From contig JBFKUL010000082.1 of assembly GCA_041635755.1 (NCBI GenBank), forward strand, positions 1 to 11,049: a stretch of 11,049 nucleotides of DNA. The letters are read 5' to 3'. The DNA is from JBFKUL01 sp041635755. Its GTDB lineage: Bacteria; Pseudomonadota; Gammaproteobacteria; Burkholderiales; SG8-39. A model generated the notes under the pieces. The model did no database searches and had not been told where the DNA came from. It worked only from the letters and a program-made list of their open reading frames with translations. Shown here piece after piece: positions 1 through 6,229 of the stretch. Numbering within the stretch: position 1 is the stretch's first letter; each line of letters begins with the position of its first letter. Position numbers and translations under genes: made by a program.

Positions 1-152
1 ACCAGCGCCGTGACCCCCGAGCGCACCGCGACCGCGGCGGGCACGCTCGCGCCATGATCGAGAGTCACCCGCGCGGCGATGTGGTTGGCGGCAAACATCG
101 TCGCGAGCAACATCAGCAGCGCGACGCCGAGCCGCGGCGAAAGTGCACTCAC
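1..152 (-). CDS. EamA/DMT-family transporter, N-terminal fragment
   Basis: This is the first 50 or so residues of an inner-membrane transporter that runs off the left edge of the window. Translation from the GTG at 152-150 gives MSALSPRLGVALLMLLATMF followed by an Ala-Ala-Asn-His segment and 'RSGVTAL'. That hydrophobic first helix, the FAANH-type end and the Arg-Ser-Gly start of helix 2 are typical of the EamA (drug/metabolite transporter) superfamily, whose members export amino acids, metabolites or drugs through ten helices. The GTG begins one base after the stop of the cupin-rhodanese gene (154-156), so the two are almost certainly co-transcribed and translationally coupled. No separate strong ribosome binding site is visible. 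The substrate cannot be told from this fragment. The family call is moderately sure. Confidence 0.68.
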   Translation of the reverse strand, partial: MSALSPRLGVALLMLLATMFAANHIAARVTLDHGASVPAAVAVRSGVTAL

Positions 153-153
153 T

Positions 154-2307
154 TCAGGCCGCTGCGCCGGCAAAGCGCAGGTAGTCCTCGCGCTTCATCT
201 GCTCGACCAGTGCCACTTCCCAGTCGAGGTAGTCCTTCATCGCCTGCTCGATCTGAGAGCGCCGATCGTAGGGTTTGTAGTAGACGTCGTCGGTCTCGGC
301 GGCCATGTGCGTGGTGCCGGTTTCGAGCGGCAGGGCCGCCTCGCGCCATGCGCGCGTGCCGCCGTTCAGCGCGAGCGCGCCACGCTCGTTCGCCGCGAGC
401 TGCGCAAGGACGCCGTCGGGCGAAGTAAACACGAGCGCCTTGCGCTCGCCGATTCTGTCCAGCGCATCGTCCATTCGGGCGCGTACCGCGAACCAGGCCC
501 CGGGGATGTGGCCGTCGCGGTACTCGAGGCTGCTCGCGAGGTCGACGAGCGTCACCTCACCCGCGGCGAGGCGCTTCTCGAGCGCGCGCGCATCGATCGT
601 CTGCTCGTTCGCGCCTTCGAGTCCCAGCACGCGCTGCGCCCGCGCGCCCTGTTCGCTCAACGCGCTCTTCGCGACGTTCTCCAGCACGTAGACCTCGGGC
701 CAGCCCATCTGCGCGAGCCACGAGCCGGTCATGCGCGCGCGCACCCCGTCGGTGTCGGCGAGCACAAGGCGTGCGTTGCGTACTGCGGCGTAGGTATCGG
801 TCGCTTGCACCAGCTGCCCGCCGGGGGCGCTTGCGAAGCCCGCAAGGTGACCGGCGGCATACTCCTCGGGGCTGCGGACATCGAAACAGTAAGTGGTGCG
901 CGCCGCGTCCCCGCGCAGCTGCTCGAGCCCGCCGGAGTCGATCGTTCGCACGCCGAAGCGCTGCGCGACGCGATCCGCCGCGGCGCGTGCGGCCGCGAGC
1001 GCTTCCCTGCCCGGCGCCGGCGCGTGGCGCGTCTGGCCGTGCTCGAGCTCGAAGCCGGCAAGGTGCCAGCCCATGGTGCCGTTCTGCAGCGCCACCACCT
1101 TGTTCGGCAACCCGGCGTTGATCAGCGACTGCGCGCCGATGATCGAGCGCGTGCGTCCCGCGCAATTGACCACCACCAGCGTTTCAGGGCGCTTGACGAC
1201 TTCGTGCATGCGGTAGACGAGCTCCGCGCCCGGGCAGTCGAGCGCGCCGGGAATGTTCATGACATGAAACTCGTTCATCGGGCGCGAATCGAGCACCACC
1301 AGATCCTCGCCGGCATCGAGCTTCGCCTTGAGCTCGGCAGCGCTGATGCGCGGCGTGCCGCAGGCGTGCTCGACGTGCTCGCCGAAGGCCTTGCTCGGCA
1401 CGTACACGCCCGAGAAGACCTCATAGCCCGCGGCGCGCCAGCCGCTGACGCCGCCGGCCAGCACCGCGAGGTTGCGCCAGCCGAAGCGCCGCATCAGCGC
1501 CGCAGCACGCTGCGCGAGGCTCTCGTCGTCGTCGCACAGTACGACGCGCGTCGCGCGTCGCGGCACAAGCCGGTCGAGCACCAGCTCGAGCTTGGACAGC
1601 GGCGCGCAGGCGGCCGTCAGCAGGTGGCCCTTCGCGAACACGCCCTCCTCGCGCACGTCGATCAGCGCGAGCTCCCGGCCATCGCCGAGCATCGCGCGCA
1701 GCTCCTGCGGGCTCGCGAGCGGCGAGAGGATGATGGGCTTTTCCATGAACACGCGATAGGCGCCGCCCGCCGCGCTGCCGAAGCCGATGCGCTGCGGCAG
1801 ATCCTCGAGCGTGTGGCCGTAAAGATGCAGGTGCAGCGACGGCGCGTTGCCGAGCACCTCGATGGTATGGAAATCGTCCGGCAGCAGGGCGCAGGCATTG
1901 CCCCGGCGAACGGTCAGCTCATGGGTCTTCTTCAGCTCGCCGACACCCTCGGTGCGGCGATCGTCGACCCGATCGTAGAACACGTTGTGCTCTTCACCGT
2001 AGACGCCCGAGATCGATGCCCAGGTCGTGTGGTTGTGCGGCGGCTGCGCCTTGCCGGGCAGGCCGGCCGAGCCGTAGAGCGCGAAGCTGCCGTCCGGATC
2101 CTCGGCAAGGTGATAGATCCCGCCCGGCTTGCCGGCGCGCACCGGGAACTGGGCCGGCGGAAAGAGCTCGCTGCGCGCGGCAAGCGCGGAGAGTGCGGCC
2201 TTCACTTCGTCGAGCGAGCCCCGATCGACGCCACGGCGCGCGACGATGGCGCGCACCGCCTCGAGAGTCTGCGCGACCGCGGCCGCGCGATCGTCCATGA
2301 TGGCCAT
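154..2307 (-). CDS. Cupin thiol-dioxygenase-like / four-rhodanese fusion protein
   Basis: A 717-residue cytoplasmic protein. Residues about 45-190 form a cupin resembling cysteine dioxygenase: iron-ligand-like H91-N-H93, a third candidate H147 in DDFHTIE, and a strand with H161 and Y163 (SLHLHLYG). Four rhodanese-like domains follow, at about 197-296, 320-420, 455-548 and 568-662. Domain 1 has a Cys at its active-loop position (C258 in VVLCDDDES). Domain 2 has the canonical loop NCAGRTRS with C382. Domains 3 and 4 carry Asp/Thr (LADTD) and Thr/Ser (FTSPD) there and look inactive. A tail with VYYKPYD and LDWEVALVEQ ends the protein. The start at 2307 is set by a near-perfect Shine-Dalgarno. 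The likely role is oxidation of a thiol or persulfide coupled to sulfane-sulfur transfer. The domain assignment is firm; the substrate is inferred. Confidence 0.85.
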   Translation of the reverse strand: MAIMDDRAAAVAQTLEAVRAIVARRGVDRGSLDEVKAALSALAARSELFPPAQFPVRAGKPGGIYHLAEDPDGSFALYGSAGLPGKAQPPHNHTTWASISGVYGEEHNVFYDRVDDRRTEGVGELKKTHELTVRRGNACALLPDDFHTIEVLGNAPSLHLHLYGHTLEDLPQRIGFGSAAGGAYRVFMEKPIILSPLASPQELRAMLGDGRELALIDVREEGVFAKGHLLTAACAPLSKLELVLDRLVPRRATRVVLCDDDESLAQRAAALMRRFGWRNLAVLAGGVSGWRAAGYEVFSGVYVPSKAFGEHVEHACGTPRISAAELKAKLDAGEDLVVLDSRPMNEFHVMNIPGALDCPGAELVYRMHEVVKRPETLVVVNCAGRTRSIIGAQSLINAGLPNKVVALQNGTMGWHLAGFELEHGQTRHAPAPGREALAAARAAADRVAQRFGVRTIDSGGLEQLRGDAARTTYCFDVRSPEEYAAGHLAGFASAPGGQLVQATDTYAAVRNARLVLADTDGVRARMTGSWLAQMGWPEVYVLENVAKSALSEQGARAQRVLGLEGANEQTIDARALEKRLAAGEVTLVDLASSLEYRDGHIPGAWFAVRARMDDALDRIGERKALVFTSPDGVLAQLAANERGALALNGGTRAWREAALPLETGTTHMAAETDDVYYKPYDRRSQIEQAMKDYLDWEVALVEQMKREDYLRFAGAAA

Positions 2308-2311
2308 GAAA

Positions 2312-2321
2312 CACCTCCTTT
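2312..2321 (-). promoter_or_regulatory. Strong ribosome binding site for the cupin-rhodanese gene
   Basis: On the minus strand this reads AAAGGAGGTG, almost a full match to the anti-Shine-Dalgarno sequence. It lies six bases from the GGAGG core to the ATG at 2307-2305. It selects the first of two nearby in-frame ATG codons (the second is at 2298) and implies efficient translation. Confidence 0.75.
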
Positions 2322-2327
2322 GGCGCC

Positions 2328-2333
2328 ATCATA
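2328..2333 (-). promoter_or_regulatory. Putative -10 element (TATGAT) for the cupin-rhodanese gene
   Basis: The minus strand reads TATGAT here, five of six bases of the sigma-70 -10 consensus, seven bases upstream of the Shine-Dalgarno. I see no convincing -35 hexamer at the expected distance. It lies in the 70-base divergent gap shared with the CoA-transferase gene. Confidence 0.3.
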
Positions 2334-2340
2334 GCCGTAG

Positions 2341-2346
2341 CATAAT
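2341..2346 (+). promoter_or_regulatory. Putative -10 element (CATAAT) for the CoA-transferase operon
   Basis: CATAAT matches five of six -10 consensus bases in otherwise GC-rich DNA. Transcription would start near 2353, giving a leader of about 25 bases before the TTG start at 2378. The best -35-like sequence, TTGGCG at 2320-2325, gives a short 15-base spacer. This is a weak prediction. Confidence 0.3.
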
Positions 2347-2377
2347 CGGGCGTACCCCTTGATTTCGCAGGAATCCC

Positions 2378-3505
2378 TTGCAACCATTACAAGGCATCCG
2401 GGTCATCGAGTTCTGCCAGATTGCCGCCGGCCCGTTCGCCGCCATGCTGCTCGCCGACCAGGGCGCCGATGTCATCAAGGTCGAAGCGCCCGAGGGCGAC
2501 GGCATGCGGGGCTGGCCTCCGCACACGGGCGGGTTTTCCGAGAACTTCGCCTCGCTCAATCGCAACAAACGCAGCGTCGTGCTCAACCTCAAGGACCCGG
2601 CCGAGCTCGCCGCGGCGAGAAGGCTCTGCCTGTCGGCCGACGTGGTGCTGGAGAACTTCCGCCCTGGCGTGATGCAGCGCCTCGGGCTCGGCTACGAGGC
2701 ACTCGCACGGGAAAAGGCCTCGCTCGTGTACTGCTCGATCTCGGCCTACGGGCAGGATGGGCCCCGCGCCCAGGAAGGCGGCTTCGACGTCACGCTGCAG
2801 GCCGTAGGCGGCGTGATGAGCGTTACTGGCGAGCCCGAAGGCGCGCCGGTCAAATGCGGTGTGCCACTCACCGACTTCGCGGCGGGTCTTTATGGCGCCT
2901 ACGCGGTGGCCGCAGCGTTGCTAGAGGTGAAATCGAGCGGCAAGGGTGCACGCATCGACGTGCCGATGCTCGGCACCACGCTCGCCATCGCCGCACTGCA
3001 GACGAGCGAATATTTCGGAAACCAGCGCGATCCGCAAAAGCTCGGCTCGGCGCACCCGAGAAACGCGCCCTACCAGGCGTTTCGCTGCAAGGACGGCTAC
3101 TTCGTCATGGCCGCGGGCAACAACGACCTGTATCGGCGCGCGTGCGAAGGCATCGGGCGCGTGGACCTCGTCGCAGACGCGCGCTTTGCCAGCACTGCGC
3201 TGCGCGCGCAGAACCAGGTCGCGCTCAAGGACCTGCTGGAGGCTGAGTTTGCCAGGCGGACGGCGGCCGAGTGCCTCGCGATCATGCGCAAGCAAGGTGT
3301 GCCGTGCGCGCCGATCAACCGCTACTCGGAGGCGCTCGCCGACCCGCAGGTCGCGCACTACGGCTGGGTGCAAGCGCTCGAGCTGCCGGGCGGGGCGAGC
3401 ACGCGCAGCTTCCTTTCCCCCCTTGGCCGGCCGGATGCGGTGCGCCGCCGCCCGCCCGCGCTTGGCGAGCACACCGAGGAAATCCTGCAGGAGATCGCCC
3501 GATGA
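2378..3505 (+). CDS. Class III (CaiB/BaiF family) CoA-transferase
   Basis: A 375-residue cytoplasmic enzyme that moves CoA between carboxylic acids. Family hallmarks are the N-terminus (LQGIRVIEF, then AAGPFAAMLLADQGADVIKV), the NRNKRSV segment at 61-67, LENFRPGV at 91-98 and the conserved catalytic Asp, D166 in GVPLTDFAAG. The length is normal for the family. The start is TTG: an in-frame stop at 2360-2362 leaves no ATG or GTG upstream, AGGA lies five bases before the TTG, and the family's conserved N-terminus begins at residue 4. The stop overlaps the ATG of the downstream thiol dioxygenase (ATGA at 3502-3505), so the two are coupled. Beside a 3-mercaptopropionate-dioxygenase-like gene, a reasonable inferred substrate is 3-sulfinopropionate, as for the class III transferase Act of Advenella. 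CoA-transferases of this family cannot be assigned a substrate from sequence alone. Confidence 0.88.
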   Translation: MQPLQGIRVIEFCQIAAGPFAAMLLADQGADVIKVEAPEGDGMRGWPPHTGGFSENFASLNRNKRSVVLNLKDPAELAAARRLCLSADVVLENFRPGVMQRLGLGYEALAREKASLVYCSISAYGQDGPRAQEGGFDVTLQAVGGVMSVTGEPEGAPVKCGVPLTDFAAGLYGAYAVAAALLEVKSSGKGARIDVPMLGTTLAIAALQTSEYFGNQRDPQKLGSAHPRNAPYQAFRCKDGYFVMAAGNNDLYRRACEGIGRVDLVADARFASTALRAQNQVALKDLLEAEFARRTAAECLAIMRKQGVPCAPINRYSEALADPQVAHYGWVQALELPGGASTRSFLSPLGRPDAVRRRPPALGEHTEEILQEIAR

Positions 3506-4107
3506 AGAATATCGACCGCTTTCGCAGCTTCGTGCAGGACATGACGCGACTCGTCGAGCGCCATGGCGCCGATGAGCCGGCGATGCTGGAGCGCGGCGAG
3601 CACCTGCTGCACGCGCTCGTCACCCACGACGACTGGCTGCCCGATGAGTTCGCGCGCCCGTCTTCCGAGTCCTACCGCCAGTACCTGCTCCATTGCGACC
3701 CGCTCGAGCGTTTTTCGGTGGTGAGCTTCGTGTGGCAACCGGGACAGAGAACACCGGTGCACGACCACACGGTGTGGGGCCTGGTCGGCGTGATGCGCGG
3801 CGAGGAGCTGTGCGAGGAGTACGCCGGCGCGAAAATCGGCACGCCGATGATCCCCACGGGCGCACACCGCGTGAAGCCAGGCGACATCGACCGCGTTTCG
3901 CCGAGCATCGGCGATGTCCACGTGGTGTCGAACGCCACGCCCGACCGCACCGCGATCAGCATTCACGTCTACGGCGCGAACATCGGTGCCGTGAAGCGCC
4001 ACACCTTCGATCCGCAAACGGGCGCACCGCGCGAGTTCATCTCGGGCTATCACAACGCGACCATGCCGAATCTGTGGGACCGTTCCGTGGCGCGCGCAGG
4101 CCCGTGA
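3502..4107 (+). CDS. Gln-type thiol dioxygenase, probable 3-mercaptopropionate dioxygenase
   Basis: A 201-residue cupin of the cysteine dioxygenase (CDO_I) family. It is an Fe(II) enzyme that oxidises a thiol to a sulfinic acid with O2. Visible features are the facial-triad ligands H87 and H89 (TPVHDH) and H140 (GDVHVVSN), and the Ser-His-Tyr triad S153, H155, Y157 (SISIHVYG). Residue 60 is Gln (RQYLLH), where true cysteine dioxygenases have the Arg that binds the cysteine carboxylate. A Gln there, with WQPGQRTPVHDH, marks the bacterial group that contains 3-mercaptopropionate dioxygenase, so that is the likelier substrate; cysteine or other small thiols remain possible. The Cys of the mammalian Cys-Tyr crosslink is absent. 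It overlaps the CoA-transferase (ATGA) and its stop overlaps the GTG of the next gene (GTGA), so it is the middle gene of a coupled operon. Confidence 0.88.
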   Translation: MKNIDRFRSFVQDMTRLVERHGADEPAMLERGEHLLHALVTHDDWLPDEFARPSSESYRQYLLHCDPLERFSVVSFVWQPGQRTPVHDHTVWGLVGVMRGEELCEEYAGAKIGTPMIPTGAHRVKPGDIDRVSPSIGDVHVVSNATPDRTAISIHVYGANIGAVKRHTFDPQTGAPREFISGYHNATMPNLWDRSVARAGP

Positions 4108-4463
4108 GGCGCGCGCTACTGCTTCTTGGGCTTGCCGCGGCTCCGGCCCTGCAAGCTGCCGCGAGCTTCGATTGCACGCCGCCGAACGAGGGCAACCGGC
4201 CGTTCTTTCGCGCCATCAGCAAGGTGCGGGTGCTGCCGGAGACCGAGGCCTGGGCCGCGCAGGCCACCAAGCGCGGGGCGGCGGTGCACTACGTGCTCTC
4301 GATTCACGAGACGATCGAGGCCTTCGGCCTGTGCCACTGGACCGTCGAAGTGAAGGCCGACGGCGAGCTCTGGAAGCGCTTCTACGTGAGCCCGGACGGC
4401 GAGAGCGTGCTTGCGCAGGCGCCGAGCGGCAAGCCGTCGCCACGCTCGGATTGCACGCCCTGA
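4104..4463 (+). CDS. Small exported protein of unknown function
   Basis: I do not recognise a family. The 119-residue product starts at a GTG whose last two bases fall in the thiol dioxygenase stop codon (GTGA), which argues for translational coupling. The N-terminus has a classic signal peptide: two Arg, a Leu-rich core (LLLLGLAAAPAL) and an Ala-rich cleavage region near residue 20, so the mature protein of about 99 residues should be periplasmic. The mature part has three Cys (24, 77, 117), with SFDCTPP and SDCTP motifs near both ends. A disulfide or ligand role is possible, with one Cys unpaired. Basic and acidic residues alternate through a compact domain (AVHYVLSIHE; LCHWTVEVKADGELWKRFYV). 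Its place in the operon suggests a link to sulfur-compound metabolism, but nothing in the sequence proves that. It is convergent with the gene ending at 4521. Confidence 0.72.
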   Translation: MRRALLLLGLAAAPALQAAASFDCTPPNEGNRPFFRAISKVRVLPETEAWAAQATKRGAAVHYVLSIHETIEAFGLCHWTVEVKADGELWKRFYVSPDGESVLAQAPSGKPSPRSDCTP

Positions 4464-4477
4464 GCCGCGAATCGCAC

Positions 4478-4500
4478 CGCATCGCGCCATCAGCGATGCG
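4478..4500. terminator. Hairpin between convergent genes, possible bidirectional terminator
   Basis: CGCATCGC and GCGATGCG form a perfect 8-bp stem with a 7-base loop, in the 57-base gap between two convergent genes (stops at 4463 and 4521). No T-tract follows on either strand, so it is not a textbook Rho-independent terminator. It may act as an RNA 3'-end or a processing barrier. Confidence 0.4.
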
Positions 4501-4520
4501 CCGTACGAGATGCATCGACC

Positions 4521-5411
4521 CTAGCCCTTGGGCGGTGGCGCGATCGCATCCTCGTAGCGGTGGCGCCGCGTGATCTTGCCGGCGTGCTGGAAGATTTCGA
4601 GCGTGGCCTCGAACGCCGCGCGCGTGATCTCGACGTGCGGCGACCAATTGCCCAGCTTCTGGTAGGCGGCGATCGTCGCGGCCAGCACGGCGGGGTCGGT
4701 TTTCGGGAAGAACCCCGCCTCGCGCTTCGCAACCTCGGCCGCCGGCGTGACGAGCAGCCACGCACGGGCCTTGCGGTAGGCGCGCATGAACGCTCGCGCC
4801 ATGTCGCTCTCGAGCCACGCCCGAGTCGCGGCGAGACTGGAGAAAGCGCAGGGCCCGATCGCGTCGCCGAGCGCGGCGACGATATGACCGGCACCGTCGT
4901 GCTCGAGCTGCTGCGGCGCCGGCCCCTGCAGATGGACGTACTCGCCGGTGCCTGTGTTGAAAGCCTCGATCATTCTCTCGGTGGAGCCCGCGTCAACCGG
5001 CTTGATGGCCGCGAAGTCCAGGCCGCGCTTGAAGCACGCATAGCGGAACATCACCATCGGCTGGCCGCCATGGTCGATGACGACCTCGCGGCCCTTGAGG
5101 CGTTCCCAGCGGAAATCGGGCTCGGGCTTGCGCCCGACGAGAAAAAAGCCGTCCTTCTCGTTGATCTGCGCAAAGTGCAGCGCGGGCGGCGTCCTGCCCT
5201 GCTCGAGCGCGGTGATCGCCTGCGAGGGCGCTGACTGCGCCACGTGCACCGAGCCGTCAACCAGGGCATCGATCGCGGTCTTCCCGGGCGGCGACACCGA
5301 GTGCTTCGCCCGCAGTCCCTCGGCCTCGAGGAAGCCTCCCGCCATCGTCGCGATGAGCGGCGAATAGAACGCCGAGAAACGCGTGAACTGGATGCTGATG
5401 TCTTGGCTCAA
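4521..5411 (-). CDS. SsuA/THI5-like substrate-binding protein without signal peptide
   Basis: A 296-residue protein of the NMT1/THI5/SsuA periplasmic-binding-protein-like fold. The N-terminus ISIQFTRFSAFYSPLIATMA, the AGGFLEAEGL segment, VHVAQSAPSQAITALEQG and the hinge-region GREVVIDHGGQP are typical of ABC-type nitrate/sulfonate/taurine binding proteins. It begins directly with the first beta strand and has no signal peptide. The start is TTG at 5411, with AGGAGG eight bases upstream. The in-frame upstream codons (Ala-Thr-Phe-Pro-Phe-Gln-Glu-Ala-Ser) do not make a leader either. No permease or ATPase gene lies nearby. It may therefore be a cytoplasmic ligand-binding protein or an enzyme of the THI5 type rather than a transporter subunit. 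It is the last gene of a four-gene minus-strand group, 70 bases after the dienelactone hydrolase. Confidence 0.8.
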   Translation of the reverse strand: MSQDISIQFTRFSAFYSPLIATMAGGFLEAEGLRAKHSVSPPGKTAIDALVDGSVHVAQSAPSQAITALEQGRTPPALHFAQINEKDGFFLVGRKPEPDFRWERLKGREVVIDHGGQPMVMFRYACFKRGLDFAAIKPVDAGSTERMIEAFNTGTGEYVHLQGPAPQQLEHDGAGHIVAALGDAIGPCAFSSLAATRAWLESDMARAFMRAYRKARAWLLVTPAAEVAKREAGFFPKTDPAVLAATIAAYQKLGNWSPHVEITRAAFEATLEIFQHAGKITRRHRYEDAIAPPPKG

Positions 5412-5481
5412 GCTGGCCTCCTGGAACGGGAACGTCGCCCGCGCCCGCTGCCGCGCGCGCGTCCCGGGACCGTCGCGGCGC

Positions 5482-6174
5482 TCACTTCAAGTGCCGCTCG
5501 AGGAACTGCAGCGTCCTGCGCCACGCAAGCTCGGCCGCCTCGCGGTTGTATTCGACGATCGGCAGCTTCTTCGTGTCCGCCGTCTCGTTCGCGAACGCAT
5601 GCTTCGCCTTGTAGCGGTGGAACTCGAACTTGACCTTCGCGTCGCGCAGCTTCTTTTCGAGCTCGTCGACCTTGGCGATCGGGAAAGGGACGTCGTCGGT
5701 CGCATAGTGGCCCAGGAGCGGCACCTTGATCTTGCCTGCGTCGATGTACTCGAGCGGCGGAAAGCCGTACCAGGGAACTGCCGCGTCAGCCTCGGGCACG
5801 TTCACCGCGGCAAGCAGCGTGAGCGCACCGCCCATGCAAAAGCCGGTGACGCCCACCTTGGCGCTGCCCGAGGTCTTGAGGTGCTTGACCGCGCCGCGCA
5901 CATCCTGACCCGCCGCGTCGCCGAAGTTCAACCCCGTCATCAAGTGCTCGGCTTCGTTCGCCTCGATCGCCACCTTGCCGCGGTACAAGTCGGGTACCAG
6001 CGCGCGGTAGCCGGCCGCGGCAAGCTTGTCCGCGACGCCCCGGATCTGGTCGTTCAGTCCCCACCATTCCTGGATCACCACCATCCCCGGAGCCTGACCG
6101 CCTCCCTTGGGTTCGGCGAGATATCCGTTCACGTCCTTTCCGTCAGGCCGTTTGAAGCTGATGGTCTTGCCCAT
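5482..6174 (-). CDS. Dienelactone hydrolase family alpha/beta-hydrolase
   Basis: A 230-residue cytoplasmic hydrolase of the usual family length (about 230-240). The catalytic set matches carboxymethylenebutenolidase: nucleophile C113 in GFCMGG, an acid at D160 or D161 (HYATDD), H192 in AKHAFAN, and E36 in VIQEWWGL, the Glu that activates the Cys in dienelactone hydrolase. It therefore probably cleaves a lactone or activated ester. The true substrate is unknown, because many relatives do not act on dienelactone and no chlorocatechol genes are seen here. The ATG at 6174 follows a purine-rich GGAGGGGAGG. It is the third gene of the minus-strand group, 55 bases after the beta-propeller gene and 70 bases before the binding-protein gene. 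The nucleophile is Cys, not Ser, which supports the specific family call. Confidence 0.9.
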   Translation of the reverse strand: MGKTISFKRPDGKDVNGYLAEPKGGGQAPGMVVIQEWWGLNDQIRGVADKLAAAGYRALVPDLYRGKVAIEANEAEHLMTGLNFGDAAGQDVRGAVKHLKTSGSAKVGVTGFCMGGALTLLAAVNVPEADAAVPWYGFPPLEYIDAGKIKVPLLGHYATDDVPFPIAKVDELEKKLRDAKVKFEFHRYKAKHAFANETADTKKLPIVEYNREAAELAWRRTLQFLERHLK

Positions 6175-6229
6175 GTGGCCTCCCCTCCGAATGAAACATC
6201 ATTGCGAGAAAGACGCTTGTCCGATTCGA

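Noticed and set aside
79..2334. A 751-residue open frame on the plus strand, opposite the cupin-rhodanese gene.
   Set aside because: It is a shadow frame in GC-rich DNA: its product is Arg/Ala/His-rich with no recognisable domain, while the minus strand encodes clear cupin and rhodanese motifs with a strong ribosome binding site.
3502..4107. Annotation as a classical cysteine dioxygenase.
   Set aside because: Residue 60 is Gln rather than the cysteine-binding Arg, and the overall sequence resembles the Gln-type bacterial 3-mercaptopropionate dioxygenases. Cysteine activity is still possible but less likely.
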